Shown here: positions 25,798 through 36,227 of the stretch, one piece after another | How the letters are laid out: the number at the start of each line of letters is the position of its first letter | Position numbering within the stretch: position 1 is the stretch's first letter | Notes under the pieces: generated by a model | Databases searched by the model: none | What the model was told of the DNA's origin: nothing | What the model saw: only the letters and a program-made list of their open reading frames with translations | Made by a program: the position numbers and the translations under genes | Source: Candidatus Zixiibacteriota bacterium | GTDB lineage: Bacteria; Zixibacteria; MSB-5A5; GN15; FEB-12 | Assembly: GCA_028289585.1 (NCBI GenBank) | Contig: JANQPI010000010.1 | Span: forward strand, 496,001-560,000 | DNA length: 64,000 nucleotides | Direction of reading: 5' to 3'

Positions 25798-27084
25798 TTA
25801 GTCGATCAGGACCTGTTCAAGCCGTTCGGCGATGTAATCGATGTGGCTCTCATCAAGGACGAGTGGCGGAGAGATACGGATTGTATGTCCGTAACTGTCA
25901 TTAGCCAGCATGCCGAGATCGAGAAGCTGGCGACAGTACTGCATGGCGTTGCCATTCTTAACCTCGATCCCAATGAACAGTCCGCGGCCGCGAACTTCTT
26001 TCACATGCGGGGATCGCTCGGCGATGTCATCGATCTTTGCTTTGAGGATCGCGCCCATCTCACGAGATCGTTCGGGCAGGTTTTCGTCCAGCGTTACGTC
26101 GATAGCAGTACAGGCGGCCACGGCACCGAGCGGATAGCCACCGTAGGTCGAACCGTCGCGCCCCGGCTGGAACACGAGGTCCATGATTTCAGAGTTGCAG
26201 ACGAACGCCGATACCGGTACGACCCCTCCCGAGAGGGCTTTGCCCAGTGTGATGCCATCGGGAATGACGTTCTCGTGCTCGAAACAGAACAGCTTGCCGG
26301 TGCGGCCCATGCCAACCTGAATTTCATCGAAGAGCAACAGCAGGTCATGTTTGTCGCACAACTCGCGGAGACCCTTGAGGAAACCTTCGGGCGGGCCGTA
26401 CATACCGCCTTCACCCTGCATCGGTTCTACCCAGATACCACAGGTGTTCTCGTTGATCTCAGCCTCGGTCGCTTCCAGGTCCCCGAACGGTACCTCAACG
26501 AAGCCGGGAGTAAGCGGGCCGAAGCCCTCTTTGTACTTTCGTGATGTGGAGTACGAGATCGTGGTGATCATGCGACCGTGGAAATTGTTCCGGAAGACAA
26601 TGATCTCCTGCTTGCCGTCCTCGATACCTTTGTGCATCCAGCCGTAGTAGCGAGCTGCTTTGACGGCCGTTTCGCACGATTCCACGCCACCGTTCTTGGG
26701 AAGCACTTTGTTTCCGTGTTGACCAAAGCGTGGTCCCAGCTGCGGAACGAGCGAACCGAGCTTCTGGAGAAACTTCGCCAATGGGTCGGTGTACACGACA
26801 TTCGAGATGACCGAGCCGTAGTTCCCTTGCAGTGCCCCGACAACGGCAGCAACAATGCGAGGGTGATGATGACCTTGGTTGGCAGCGGAATAGGCGGCCA
26901 GGCAGTCGAGGTACTGACGGCCACGTTCATCGGTCAGCCAAACACCCTCTGCCTTGCGTACGACCATATGTTGTCGTTCATAATGGTGCGCTCCAAACTC
27001 GCGCTCCATGTGAAAGACATCATGGTCGGAGAGAGAGGAGAAGCCGACTGACGTTGGTGTCACTTCGGTATTGATCGAGTACAT
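25798..27084 (-). CDS. rocD: class III aminotransferase, ornithine aminotransferase-like
   Basis: A 428-residue PLP-dependent class III aminotransferase. The PLP lysine is in GITLGKALSGG, the catalytic Asp in LLLFDEIQVGMGRTG, and phosphate contacts in GVESCETAVKAAR. Overall it fits ornithine:2-oxoacid aminotransferase (delta-aminotransfer to glutamate semialdehyde); acetylornithine or other omega-aminotransferase activity is possible. The start at 27084 (MYSINTEV) is supported by GGTGAGGTG upstream; the frame extends eight codons further without support. It has its own promoter (27147-27174) and terminator. Confidence 0.8.
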   Translation of the reverse strand: MYSINTEVTPTSVGFSSLSDHDVFHMEREFGAHHYERQHMVVRKAEGVWLTDERGRQYLDCLAAYSAANQGHHHPRIVAAVVGALQGNYGSVISNVVYTDPLAKFLQKLGSLVPQLGPRFGQHGNKVLPKNGGVESCETAVKAARYYGWMHKGIEDGKQEIIVFRNNFHGRMITTISYSTSRKYKEGFGPLTPGFVEVPFGDLEATEAEINENTCGIWVEPMQGEGGMYGPPEGFLKGLRELCDKHDLLLLFDEIQVGMGRTGKLFCFEHENVIPDGITLGKALSGGVVPVSAFVCNSEIMDLVFQPGRDGSTYGGYPLGAVAACTAIDVTLDENLPERSREMGAILKAKIDDIAERSPHVKEVRGRGLFIGIEVKNGNAMQYCRQLLDLGMLANDSYGHTIRISPPLVLDESHIDYIAERLEQVLID

Positions 27085-27146
27085 ATCGCACCTCACCTTT
27101 CTCGTCAAACTGCACGAAGCAGGACGGGCGTAATTAGGATCAAATA

Positions 27147-27174
27147 AGTATAACTACTCTTTCGGCAAATTCAA
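27147..27174 (-). promoter_or_regulatory. predicted promoter of the aminotransferase gene
   Basis: On the minus strand TTGAAT, 16 bases, TATACT, about 60 bases before the start at 27084. It lies in an AT-rich intergenic region shared with the divergent queG. Confidence 0.5.
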
Positions 27175-27262
27175 GGATAATCCGAACAAATATCTGAAAA
27201 TTATTAGTTTTGCTGAATATTATCCCCTTAGGAATTCGAATCAGAGACTATTGAACGGACGA

Positions 27263-28279
27263 ATGATCGATTTCCCGAATAATTTCCTGCCCGGAGATCT
27301 GGCGCGATCGGCAGCCATCGACAGCGGTTTTGACCTCGTTGGCCTGACCGAAGCGGTCTGGCTGGAGCGAGATCACGCCCGCTACGCCTCGTGGCTGGAG
27401 GCAGGGTTTCATGGAGAAATGACCTATCTGGCGCGTGACCCCGATCGCCGCGCCAATCCACGACGCTCTCTCCCAGATGCGGCGAGCGTCGTTATGGTAG
27501 GTCTAAACTACTATCAGGATAGTACTTATGAAGAAAGACCCGGTGCCGGTCGGGTTGCTCGCTATGCTCGTGGCCGTGACTATCACAAGGTAATCGATCG
27601 ACGCCTGCGATCACTCGCCGAGCAACTCGCGGCTGTGAGCCGTAGCGCCGGTCGGCCCGAGCCGGAGCAACGATGGTTTGTTGACTACGGTCCGTTGCTC
27701 GAACGCTCGTTTGCGGTTCGCGCCGGCCTCGGCTACATCGGGAAGAACGGCATGCTGATCAACGGTCGGATCGGATCATACTTTTTCCTGGCGGCTCTGC
27801 TCACAACCGAGCGGTTCTCGCTTGAAGATCAGCCGCGAGAAGATCACGGTCGTTGCGGTAATTGTCGCCGTTGCCTGGATGCCTGTCCGACGGGAGCAAT
27901 TGTCCGAGAAGGCGTAGTCGATGCTCGGCGATGCATTTCCTACCTCACGATCGAACGACCGACCGAGATTTCGACCGAACTTGGCGAGCGCATGGGGGAC
28001 CTCATCTTCGGTTGCGATGTCTGCCAGGAAGTCTGCCCGCACAACCACAAGGCGATTCCGACAACGGTTCCCGACTTCTTGTCCGATCGTGGTGTCGGAG
28101 AATACTTGAACATCAACGAGGTGCTGCGATGGGATAGCCGAGAAGCGTATCTCGCGCGGGTTGCCGGGACACCACTCACTCGGTCGCGCCGAGAGAATCT
28201 GCAGCGCAACGCTCGCATGGTCCGTGACAATATCGCGGCCGGGCGTCGACATCCGACGCCGCGGTACCGGTTCCCGTAA
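27263..28279 (+). CDS. queG: epoxyqueuosine reductase
   Basis: A 338-residue cobalamin- and FeS-dependent enzyme for the last step of queuosine synthesis in tRNA. Two 4Fe-4S ligand sets are visible: CGNCRRCLDACP (about 205-216) and CDVCQEVCPHN (about 254-264). The N-terminal half carries the QueG pattern (GFHGEMTYLARDPDRRANPRR, YARGRDYH). The start at 27263 (MIDFPNN) is chosen over the TTG four codons upstream. Together with queC/E/D/F at 17.7-20 kb it indicates queuosine production; queA and tgt are not in this window. Confidence 0.9.
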   Translation: MIDFPNNFLPGDLARSAAIDSGFDLVGLTEAVWLERDHARYASWLEAGFHGEMTYLARDPDRRANPRRSLPDAASVVMVGLNYYQDSTYEERPGAGRVARYARGRDYHKVIDRRLRSLAEQLAAVSRSAGRPEPEQRWFVDYGPLLERSFAVRAGLGYIGKNGMLINGRIGSYFFLAALLTTERFSLEDQPREDHGRCGNCRRCLDACPTGAIVREGVVDARRCISYLTIERPTEISTELGERMGDLIFGCDVCQEVCPHNHKAIPTTVPDFLSDRGVGEYLNINEVLRWDSREAYLARVAGTPLTRSRRENLQRNARMVRDNIAAGRRHPTPRYRFP

Positions 28280-28330
28280 GCGGCAATTCGACCGCTTGCG
28301 CCCGCGCCCAATAGACCACACTCTTCGTTC

Positions 28331-28996
28331 ATGGCATCTGTTGCGCCGTCAGTACTCGCTGCCGACTTCACACAATTGGGAGATGAGATAGCATCGATCA
28401 ACGCGCTCGGTATCGAGCTGCTTCATCTCGATATCATGGATGGTCACTTCGTTCCCAACATCTCGTTCGGACCGGGAATCGTCGGACATATTGACCGATT
28501 GACGGACGCCTTTCTTGATGTCCACCTGATGCTGAGTGAACCGGAGCGGTATTACGAGGCGTTTGCCCGGGCCGGAGCCGACTCACTCACTATCCATATT
28601 GAAGTTCACCCCGATCCGCGACCGCAATGGCCGCAGATTCGGCAACATGGATGCCGGTGTGGACTCTCCTTGAATCCTTCAACGCCCGTGGACGACATTG
28701 TCCCGTTTCTTGACGATGTTGATTTCGTCTTGGTGATGTCGGTTGAACCGGGATTTGGTGGGCAATCGTTTCTCCCTGTCGCGCTCGATAAGATCCGAGA
28801 GGTCCGTCAAGTGATCGCGGAACGTGGTTTGTCTGCTCAGATCCAAGTCGACGGTGGTGTGAGTCTCGAGAACGCAGGTGCCTGTATTGAGGCTGGTGCG
28901 GATATACTGATTATGGGTACGCAGTTCTTTCGCGCCAGAGAGCGTAAAACGCTCCTCGAGCAGATTGATCAACTCGCGAGTGCACGGGAAGGATAG
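28331..28996 (+). CDS. rpe: ribulose-phosphate 3-epimerase
   Basis: A 221-residue TIM barrel interconverting ribulose-5-phosphate and xylulose-5-phosphate. Signatures are APSVLAADF at the N-terminus, HLDIMDGHFVPNISFGP with metal-binding His/Asp, VHLMLSEPERY, SVEPGFGGQSF and QVDGGVSLENA. It opens a ten-gene co-directional pentose phosphate operon. A short hairpin (AAGCGG/CCGCTT, 28278-28297) separates it from queG. Confidence 0.93.
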   Translation: MASVAPSVLAADFTQLGDEIASINALGIELLHLDIMDGHFVPNISFGPGIVGHIDRLTDAFLDVHLMLSEPERYYEAFARAGADSLTIHIEVHPDPRPQWPQIRQHGCRCGLSLNPSTPVDDIVPFLDDVDFVLVMSVEPGFGGQSFLPVALDKIREVRQVIAERGLSAQIQVDGGVSLENAGACIEAGADILIMGTQFFRARERKTLLEQIDQLASAREG

Positions 28997-29006
28997 GGGA
29001 TAGGCT

Positions 29007-30713
29007 ATGTCGAGTTCGTTGTTCATCGCACCAGGACGCATCGCCGGAGCATACACCGATGCCCTCAATCGGGCGGTCGCTCGGGACGTCGCTCCGCGAA
29101 TCATGTCACGTGATGCGAGTGTCTTCACACGAAAGGCAACATTGCGTGATCTGATTTCGAATCGTCTGGGGTGGACTGATTCGGCAGCAACGATGATGCG
29201 TCGGATTGGGGATATCGAACGGTTCGGCGAGGAAGTCGTTGCCGACGGTCTTGATACCATCGTGCTGTGTGGAATGGGGGGATCGTCCTTGGCACCCGAG
29301 ATGTTTTCTCGGATCTGGCAGGGGCGCGACGGAATCAGCGCCTTTCATGTCCTTGATACGACTGATCCTCATGCGATTAAACGCATCCGTCGTCGCATTG
29401 ACTTGAAAAAGACTCTGATCATCGTCGCTTCGAAGTCGGGCGGAACGATCGAGACACGATCGCAGGAAGCGTATTTTCTTGAGGAGATGCGACTCGCCGG
29501 GATGTCCGATATCGGACGTCACTTTGTCGCCATCACCGACTCCGGCTCGGAACTACAACGTTTTGCTCGCCGCAATGGGTATCGCAAGGTCTGGCTGAAT
29601 CCAGCCGATATCGGGGGGCGCTATTCTGCCTTGTCCTTTTTTGGGTTGGTTCCGGCCTGGTTGGCTGGAGTCGACATTCGGGCACTCGTAACGTCTGCTG
29701 TCGAGATGCAGGAATCGCTGGTTGAACGTGCCGACGAAAGCAATCCCGGCTTGGTGCTGGGAACGTTGATGGCAATTGCGGCACGACTGGGTCGCAACAA
29801 ACTGTCGTTTCTTGCTGATACCAGCATGGCCCCGTTTGTGCCGTGGATCGAGCAGCTGGTCGCGGAGTCGACGGGTAAGGACGGCGTTGGGGTGGTTCCT
29901 ATTGATGCCGAGCCATCGGTTTCAGCGAACGAGTACGGTAGCGATCGACTGTGTGTCTTGCTCCAGGGATCGAGCCGACGGCAACCAGCTCAGGATGCGA
30001 TGGCCACGGACCTGACAAAAGCAAAGGTACCTTTTGTGCGAATCACGCTCGACTCTATTGCTGACCTCGGCGGACAGATGCTCCTGTGGGAGTTAGCAAC
30101 AGCTGTTGCGGGTTGGCATATGGAGATCAATCCGTTCGATGAACCCAACGTCACGGAAAGCAAGAATAACACGAAAGAACTCCTTGATCAGTTTCGGACA
30201 ACCGGTGAGTTGCCGATGCCGCTACCAGTTGCTACCTACGGCAAACTGACACTTTTGGAAACCTCTGGTATCGGGCGTGTTGCCAGTACCGAAACACGTT
30301 CGCTCCGTAATTTGCTGGCCAAGGCAGTTGGCAAACGAAAGCCGCCACGCTACGTAAGCATTCTTAACTATGTGACGACAGACAGCCGAACGGAAAAGGC
30401 ACTCACTACCTTCCGACTGAAACTCCGAAAGAAAACAGGGGTGGCGACGTTACGGGGATACGGGCCACGATTCCTGCACTCGATTGGTCAGTTGTACAAG
30501 GGTGGACCTCAAACAGGTGTGTTTATCGTGATTATCCGTCGGAAATACGCACGCCTGGCAATCCCCGATCGGCTCTTCGATTTTGGTCAACTCATCACTG
30601 CACAGGCCTTGGGTGATGTGCGGGCCTTGACGTCGCGCCAGCTACCGGTGCTGGTCTTGGCTGTCGATGGTCACCCCGCCGACGGCATCGACCAACTGAC
30701 GCGAGCGCTGTAA
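29007..30713 (+). CDS. pgi: glucose-6-phosphate isomerase
   Basis: A 568-residue phosphosugar isomerase with SIS-type motifs: CGMGGSSLAPEM near residue 88, KSGGTIETRSQ near 140 and a C-terminal LYKGGPQTGVF. It resembles the isomerase half of the transaldolase-glucose-6-phosphate isomerase fusions found in several phyla, but no transaldolase part is present. It interconverts glucose-6-phosphate and fructose-6-phosphate, linking the operon to glycolysis. The start lies ten bases after rpe. Confidence 0.88.
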   Translation: MSSSLFIAPGRIAGAYTDALNRAVARDVAPRIMSRDASVFTRKATLRDLISNRLGWTDSAATMMRRIGDIERFGEEVVADGLDTIVLCGMGGSSLAPEMFSRIWQGRDGISAFHVLDTTDPHAIKRIRRRIDLKKTLIIVASKSGGTIETRSQEAYFLEEMRLAGMSDIGRHFVAITDSGSELQRFARRNGYRKVWLNPADIGGRYSALSFFGLVPAWLAGVDIRALVTSAVEMQESLVERADESNPGLVLGTLMAIAARLGRNKLSFLADTSMAPFVPWIEQLVAESTGKDGVGVVPIDAEPSVSANEYGSDRLCVLLQGSSRRQPAQDAMATDLTKAKVPFVRITLDSIADLGGQMLLWELATAVAGWHMEINPFDEPNVTESKNNTKELLDQFRTTGELPMPLPVATYGKLTLLETSGIGRVASTETRSLRNLLAKAVGKRKPPRYVSILNYVTTDSRTEKALTTFRLKLRKKTGVATLRGYGPRFLHSIGQLYKGGPQTGVFIVIIRRKYARLAIPDRLFDFGQLITAQALGDVRALTSRQLPVLVLAVDGHPADGIDQLTRAL

Positions 30714-30748
30714 CCACGACGATCCACCGGACAGGAAGGACAACGACC

Positions 30749-32701
30749 ATGAGCTTTGCACCGGAACGCGGGTTCACCGAGCCTCACCTTAATGATGAAC
30801 TCCGTAGTGAGCTGGAGCAGGCTGCTCGTCAGTCCCGCAGTGATATCCTGCACATGACGACGGTCGCCGGCTCGGGGCATCCGGGTGGATCGATGTCGAT
30901 GCTGGAAATCTATCTGACGCTTTATCGGCTGGCAAAGGTGGATCCCACCAACCCCTATCGTGATGATCGCGACCGTATCATCGTCTCCAACGGCCATGCT
31001 TCTCCGGGGGCATATGCGGCACTGGCAGCGGTCGGTTTCTTCGACATCGAGCCGTGTTTGCATGGCTTTCGTCAGGCTGGCTCACCCTTTGAGGGGCATG
31101 TGGAGCGTTCGGTGCCCGGTATCGAGTGGGACACTGGCAATCTGGGTCAGGGTCTCTCGGTCGGTGTCGGCAAAGCGCTCTACGGTCGCCTCTCCGGTCA
31201 GTCATTTCACACGTGGGTGCTGATGGGAGACGGCGAGCAGCAGAAAGGGCAGATAGTCGAATCTCGGCACACAGCGGTGAAATACAACCTGCATCGACTG
31301 ACGGTGTTCATTGACCTCAACCGACGCCAAATCTCCGGGACGATCGATGACGTCATGGCGCATGCGATCGGTGATGAGTGGCAGTCCTCCGGATGGCAGG
31401 TTGAAACGATTGACGGTCACGATCTGAATGCGCTGTACGAGGCCTGCCATCGAGCCGTTGCGAATACCGATGCCCCGATGTGCTACCTGCTGGATACAGT
31501 GATGGGGAAGGGCGTATCGTTCATGGAGCATAAGCACCAGTATCATGGTGCTGCCCTCAATGATGAACAGCTGGGCGATGCTCTCGTGGAATTGGGCGGC
31601 CTGCCTAATCGCACGACCGAACTTCGTGCGAAACGAAAACTCGGTCCACCGAGCAAGTTTTCGACGTCACACGCTCCGTTTCCACGATTGAACCCCGGCA
31701 GTGCAACATCGTATGACGTGACCGCAAAACTCGACAATCGTTCTGCATGGGGAAACGCGTTACTGAGCGTCGCCGAAACAAATGTGAAGCCCGACGGTCC
31801 CGCCTTCGCTGTTTTCGATTGCGACCTCGCCGGATCGGTGAAAACCGCAGAGTTTGCAAAGAAGTATCCCGAGCATTTCTTCCAGTGCGGTGTTGCCGAG
31901 CATTCGACCGCCGTTACCGCCGGAGCATTATCGGCGGAGTCGGCACTCGCAATCTGGGCCGACTTCGGCATGTTTGGGGTCGCTGAGGTGTATAATCAGC
32001 AACGCCTGAACGACATCAATCACAGTAATCTCAAACTCTTCTGTACTCATACCGGAGTGAATGTTGGTGAAGACGGGAAGACCCATCAGTCGATTGACTT
32101 TTTCGCGCTGTTGAATTCAACGTTCGGTTGGCGCGTTATCACTCCCGCTGATCCGAATCAGACCGATCGCATCGTGCGGTATGTGCTCACGCATCCGGGA
32201 AACTATGCCGTGATGATGGGTCGGGCGAAGATCCCGATGATCGCCGCAGAGGATGGCTCAGCCTATTTTGGCGATGGTTACACCTATCGGTACGGGCGGA
32301 TGGAATTTGTGCGTCCGCGTGGAGAGGTCGCCCTCGTTTCTGCAGGCAACATGGCGCCTTACGCCCAGTCGGCCTGGGAGCAAATGGGTGAGCATCGCGA
32401 TCACGTCGCGCTGGTGGTGATCAGTGATTGGTCAGATGTGCACGCCGAAGATATTCACCGACTCGGGACGTTTCGTCATTTGGTCACGCTGGAAGACCAC
32501 AACGTCAAGACCGGACTGGGCATGCACCTTACCGCCGTGCTTCAGGATCATCAGTTCGCGACTCCCGTTACGCGTCTTGGTGTAAAAGAATACGCGAGCT
32601 CCGGCACACCCGACGATCTCTATCGTCTCCTTGGACTTGATCCGGATTCCGTGGCTCGTCGCTTGACCGAAATTTGTGCTACAATCGAGGTGCCGGCATG
32701 A
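30749..32701 (+). CDS. tkt: transketolase
   Basis: A 650-residue full-length ThDP-dependent transketolase. GSGHPGGSMSM near residue 38 and the ThDP/Mg motif GDGEQQKGQ near 161 mark the N-terminal domain. CGVAEHSTAVTAGALSAESA with the catalytic Glu marks the pyrimidine domain, followed by a transketolase C domain. A GGAAGGA lies upstream of the ATG. A thiamine pyrophosphokinase gene at the operon's end would supply its cofactor. Confidence 0.9.
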   Translation: MSFAPERGFTEPHLNDELRSELEQAARQSRSDILHMTTVAGSGHPGGSMSMLEIYLTLYRLAKVDPTNPYRDDRDRIIVSNGHASPGAYAALAAVGFFDIEPCLHGFRQAGSPFEGHVERSVPGIEWDTGNLGQGLSVGVGKALYGRLSGQSFHTWVLMGDGEQQKGQIVESRHTAVKYNLHRLTVFIDLNRRQISGTIDDVMAHAIGDEWQSSGWQVETIDGHDLNALYEACHRAVANTDAPMCYLLDTVMGKGVSFMEHKHQYHGAALNDEQLGDALVELGGLPNRTTELRAKRKLGPPSKFSTSHAPFPRLNPGSATSYDVTAKLDNRSAWGNALLSVAETNVKPDGPAFAVFDCDLAGSVKTAEFAKKYPEHFFQCGVAEHSTAVTAGALSAESALAIWADFGMFGVAEVYNQQRLNDINHSNLKLFCTHTGVNVGEDGKTHQSIDFFALLNSTFGWRVITPADPNQTDRIVRYVLTHPGNYAVMMGRAKIPMIAAEDGSAYFGDGYTYRYGRMEFVRPRGEVALVSAGNMAPYAQSAWEQMGEHRDHVALVVISDWSDVHAEDIHRLGTFRHLVTLEDHNVKTGLGMHLTAVLQDHQFATPVTRLGVKEYASSGTPDDLYRLLGLDPDSVARRLTEICATIEVPA

Positions 32702-33600
32702 CCCTCGGTTTCGTTGGTCTCGGCAAAATGGGCTTCAATATGGTTACGCGTCTGACGCGGGGTGGTCATGCGGTCGTGGCGACTGATACCAACGTCGAGA
32801 CCGTTCAACGAATTGCCGACGTGGGAGCAACTGGTGTTGCTTCGATCGAAGACGTGATTGCGCGACTCGACCCTCCTCGCATTGTCTGGCTGATGGTACC
32901 GGCGGGAGACATCACCGAGCATGTCCTTACTGGTGTTGTTGAGATATTGTCACCAGGCGACATCGTTATCGACGGTGGTAACAGCAACTTCCACGATACT
33001 AAACGGCGAGCTGAGATGTTGGCAGACAAGCAACTGCACTTCATCGATGCCGGAACGTCGGGCGGTCTGTGGGGACTCGACAACGGTTACTGCCTCATGG
33101 TTGGCGGCACTGATGAAGCCGTTTCCGTGGTCGAACCGATCATGGCGACGCTTGCCCCACCGGAAGGGTACCGTCATGTCGGTCCCAGTGGTGCCGGTCA
33201 CTACACCAAGATGATTCATAACGGGATCGAATATGGCATGATGCAGGCCTACGCCGAAGGTTTTGAGATCATGCAAGCATCGGAATACGATCTCGACCTC
33301 GCGGCGATTGCCGATCTTTGGCAACACGGATCGGTGGTTCGTTCGTGGTTGCTTGAACTCGCCGCTGATGCCTTCTACGACGACCCCAATTTGGAAGCGA
33401 TAAAGGGATACGTCAGCGACTCCGGAGAAGGGCGGTGGACGGTTATCGAAGCAATTGATCGCGATGTGCCGGCGGTCTCACTCGCGTATGCCCTGTTGCA
33501 TCGATTCCGCTCGCGCCAGGACGATTCATTCTCGGCTAAAGTACTCGCCGCCTTGCGCAATCAATTCGGGGGACACGCGGTCAAGAAGGCCGAGTCGTGA
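32698..33600 (+). CDS. gnd: 6-phosphogluconate dehydrogenase (short, decarboxylating)
   Basis: A 300-residue enzyme with the Rossmann signature GFVGLGKMG at the N-terminus, DGGNSNFHDTKRR and the substrate loop DAGTSGGLWGLDNGY. It is the short (about 300-residue) Gnd class rather than the 470-residue form. It oxidises 6-phosphogluconate to ribulose-5-phosphate. The ATG at 32698 overlaps the tkt stop (ATGA), so the in-frame upstream start at 32674 is rejected. Its stop overlaps zwf (GTGA). Confidence 0.9.
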   Translation: MTLGFVGLGKMGFNMVTRLTRGGHAVVATDTNVETVQRIADVGATGVASIEDVIARLDPPRIVWLMVPAGDITEHVLTGVVEILSPGDIVIDGGNSNFHDTKRRAEMLADKQLHFIDAGTSGGLWGLDNGYCLMVGGTDEAVSVVEPIMATLAPPEGYRHVGPSGAGHYTKMIHNGIEYGMMQAYAEGFEIMQASEYDLDLAAIADLWQHGSVVRSWLLELAADAFYDDPNLEAIKGYVSDSGEGRWTVIEAIDRDVPAVSLAYALLHRFRSRQDDSFSAKVLAALRNQFGGHAVKKAES

Positions 33601-35147
33601 CCGAAAACGCATCGTCGATCGATGTCGTCAATCCGTTTGCCTCGCGGTTCATGCGAACCCGACGCGCTGGCCCCTTCGCAATCGTCATTTTTGGAGCCAC
33701 CGGCGATCTCACTGCCCGAAAACTCGTCCCAGCGTTGTTCAATCTCTATCTGGACGGGTTTTTACCGGAGCCATTTTCGATTGTCGGTTTCGCTCGCCGT
33801 GACTGGACATCTGAATCATTCCGGAACGCGATGAGCAAGGCGCTCGACGAGTTCTCTCGGCAGGGATCTCCCGACGAGGCGACGAAATCCAAGTTCCTTA
33901 GTCACCTTAAGTATGTTCGTGGCGAGTTTGATCAACCGGAAGGTTTCGAACGGCTAGCGGCGACCGTTCGCAAGAACGCGATCGATCAGCAACGGCCACT
34001 CAATCTGCTCTTCTACTTGGCAACGCCGCCGTCGGCCTTCGAAACGATCACACGCAATCTCAACAGTGTGAATTTGGTCTCCCGTCAGGCCGACGACGAC
34101 AACTGGACCCGCGTGATCGTGGAAAAACCATTCGGTCACAGCCTCGAATCAACGTGGCAGTTGAACGGAACACTACACGCCGCCTTTCGTGAAGAGCAGG
34201 TTTATCGCATCGATCATTATCTGGGCAAGGAGACCGTTCAAAACATTCTCGTCTTCCGCCTCGGTAACTCGATCTTTGAACCGCTCTGGAATCGACGCTA
34301 TATCGATTCCATCCAGATTACTGTTGCCGAGTCGATCGGTATTGGTAATCGAGCCGGTTACTTCGACACCGCGGGTATGCTTCGGGACATGGTGCAATCG
34401 CACATGATGCAGGTGTTCACGCTCATTGCGATGGAGCCTCCGGCAGCGTTCGATCCGGTCGCCATTCGCGATGAAAAGGCAAAGGTCTTGCGAGCTGTAA
34501 GACTGCCCGACGCAGAGCAACTTGGTGATCACGTCGTCCGTGCTCAATACACCTCTGGGCTGGTCGGGGGAGAGGAAGCACCGGCGTACCTTCAAGAGCC
34601 CGACGTACCATCGGAATCAGAGACAGAATCGTACGTTGCGTTGCGACTCGCGGTCGATAACTGGCGCTGGTCTGGTGTTCCGTTTTACCTGCGTACGGGC
34701 AAGCGATTACCTAAGCGCGTGACCGATGTCGCGATTGTGTTCAAGACACCGCCGCATTACATCTTTGATCAATCCGGGTGTAGTGATCTGGCGCCGAACG
34801 TCCTGCGACTCCGGATCCAACCTCACGAGGGAATCTCGTTGTCGCTCGGCGCTAAGGTGCCCGGCCAGGCGGTTGAAATAACCCCAGTTCGTATGGAGTT
34901 TGACTACGACACGTCGTTCGGCCAGTCGTCACCGGAAGCGTATGAGCGTCTTATCCTCGATGCCATTACCGGTGACGCGACACTCTTTGCTCGAGCTGAT
35001 GAAGTCGAACAGGCCTGGCGACTCATTGATCACATCCGCCGCCACTGGCATACGCTACCGCTCGAGCAGTATGCGGCCGGATCGTGGGGCCCCAACGGCG
35101 CTGAAGCACTTGTTGCCCGCGAGGACCGTCAGTGGGTGCGGCTCTGA
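33597..35147 (+). CDS. zwf: glucose-6-phosphate 1-dehydrogenase
   Basis: A 516-residue enzyme of the first oxidative pentose phosphate step. It shows the NADP motif FGATGDLTARKL and the active site RIDHYLGKETVQNILVFR. GTG start, overlapping the gnd stop by four bases. The following gene encodes its OpcA-type partner. Confidence 0.95.
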   Translation: MTENASSIDVVNPFASRFMRTRRAGPFAIVIFGATGDLTARKLVPALFNLYLDGFLPEPFSIVGFARRDWTSESFRNAMSKALDEFSRQGSPDEATKSKFLSHLKYVRGEFDQPEGFERLAATVRKNAIDQQRPLNLLFYLATPPSAFETITRNLNSVNLVSRQADDDNWTRVIVEKPFGHSLESTWQLNGTLHAAFREEQVYRIDHYLGKETVQNILVFRLGNSIFEPLWNRRYIDSIQITVAESIGIGNRAGYFDTAGMLRDMVQSHMMQVFTLIAMEPPAAFDPVAIRDEKAKVLRAVRLPDAEQLGDHVVRAQYTSGLVGGEEAPAYLQEPDVPSESETESYVALRLAVDNWRWSGVPFYLRTGKRLPKRVTDVAIVFKTPPHYIFDQSGCSDLAPNVLRLRIQPHEGISLSLGAKVPGQAVEITPVRMEFDYDTSFGQSSPEAYERLILDAITGDATLFARADEVEQAWRLIDHIRRHWHTLPLEQYAAGSWGPNGAEALVAREDRQWVRL

Positions 35148-36220
35148 GCGTGTCGGAAACTCTGGGCTCACAAATCAGCGAAGAAGTCCTACCGCTTTCA
35201 GCCGAAAAGATCGGTGGGGCTATCGCTACAATCTGGCAAGATACTCACGACACTTTCGGGGCTGGCCAGTCGGTCGCCCGCGTCTGCTTGAATAACCTGA
35301 TCGTTGTTACCGACGACGAAAACCATAGCAGTGCTGATGAGCTGACACGTGACCTCGCTCGCCGGCAACCATCGCGAATCTTCCTCGTTTGTGTATCTGA
35401 TCGCGCCGAGAAGTCGGGGGTCTGGGTTCAGACCGCATGTCATGTCGGTTCCTCTCCCAACGCTCTGGTCTGCTACGAGGTTATCGCCATCACCGTGCGG
35501 CCAGCTGATGTCAATGCGGTGGCGAGTCTGATTCGATCGTTGTTGGTAGATTCAGTGCCGGTCATTGGTGTCGACTTCCGTCGCATTATGACCGCTTTCA
35601 GTCTCGATCGGGCATTGATTGAGATGACTGATCGGTTATTTGTCAACGCTGATGCAATTCCAGCGGCGGTTACCGCGATCGACTTCCTTCCCCTTCGCTG
35701 GTATGCGACACTCCCCATGCGGGAGGCGATAGCGAGAGCAATGGATCTTCGCCTCAATCGCAACTACCCCGATATGCCGATCGCTATCACCGTATCGCAT
35801 GATCCTCCCGAGGAGGAGACGGCGGCTTTGCTGGTCGGCTGGATGGTGAGTCGACTGCGGCAGCACGAGTGGACAATCCACTCGCGACAACCGCTCGTCT
35901 TACGCCATCAGGCTGGTCGGACAATAACGTTCAATCTGGTTGATCGTGGAACGACCGGGGAACCACCGGTACGCCTCCAGTTTACGGATAGAGAGCAGAT
36001 TACGATTGCTGGCAATTGGTTAACACAGAAGCGATCACCGATGTTGACCGTCGAGTTAGGGGATCAGAAAGAGCAGGTGAAATCGAATGACTATCCCCTT
36101 GCGGCGTACATCCTAGCGGGAACGAAAGACGCCAGTGAGTTCGACGATTACCGTGCTGCGATGGCGTGTCTCGTTGATCTTGAGCTGATTCACGGCGATT
36201 ACCGCAGGAAGAAAGGATAA
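35132..36220 (+). CDS. opcA: OpcA-like glucose-6-phosphate dehydrogenase assembly protein
   Basis: A 362-residue protein fitting the OpcA family known from cyanobacteria and actinobacteria, which binds and activates Zwf. Visible features are an N-terminal region with [20 protein letters not shown], and a middle [16 protein letters not shown] stretch, and it sits immediately after zwf. The GTG at 35132 overlaps zwf by 16 bases and has GAGGA six bases upstream. Confidence 0.8.
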   Translation: MGAALSVSETLGSQISEEVLPLSAEKIGGAIATIWQDTHDTFGAGQSVARVCLNNLIVVTDDENHSSADELTRDLARRQPSRIFLVCVSDRAEKSGVWVQTACHVGSSPNALVCYEVIAITVRPADVNAVASLIRSLLVDSVPVIGVDFRRIMTAFSLDRALIEMTDRLFVNADAIPAAVTAIDFLPLRWYATLPMREAIARAMDLRLNRNYPDMPIAITVSHDPPEEETAALLVGWMVSRLRQHEWTIHSRQPLVLRHQAGRTITFNLVDRGTTGEPPVRLQFTDREQITIAGNWLTQKRSPMLTVELGDQKEQVKSNDYPLAAYILAGTKDASEFDDYRAAMACLVDLELIHGDYRRKKG

Positions 36221-36227
36221 GGACCCG

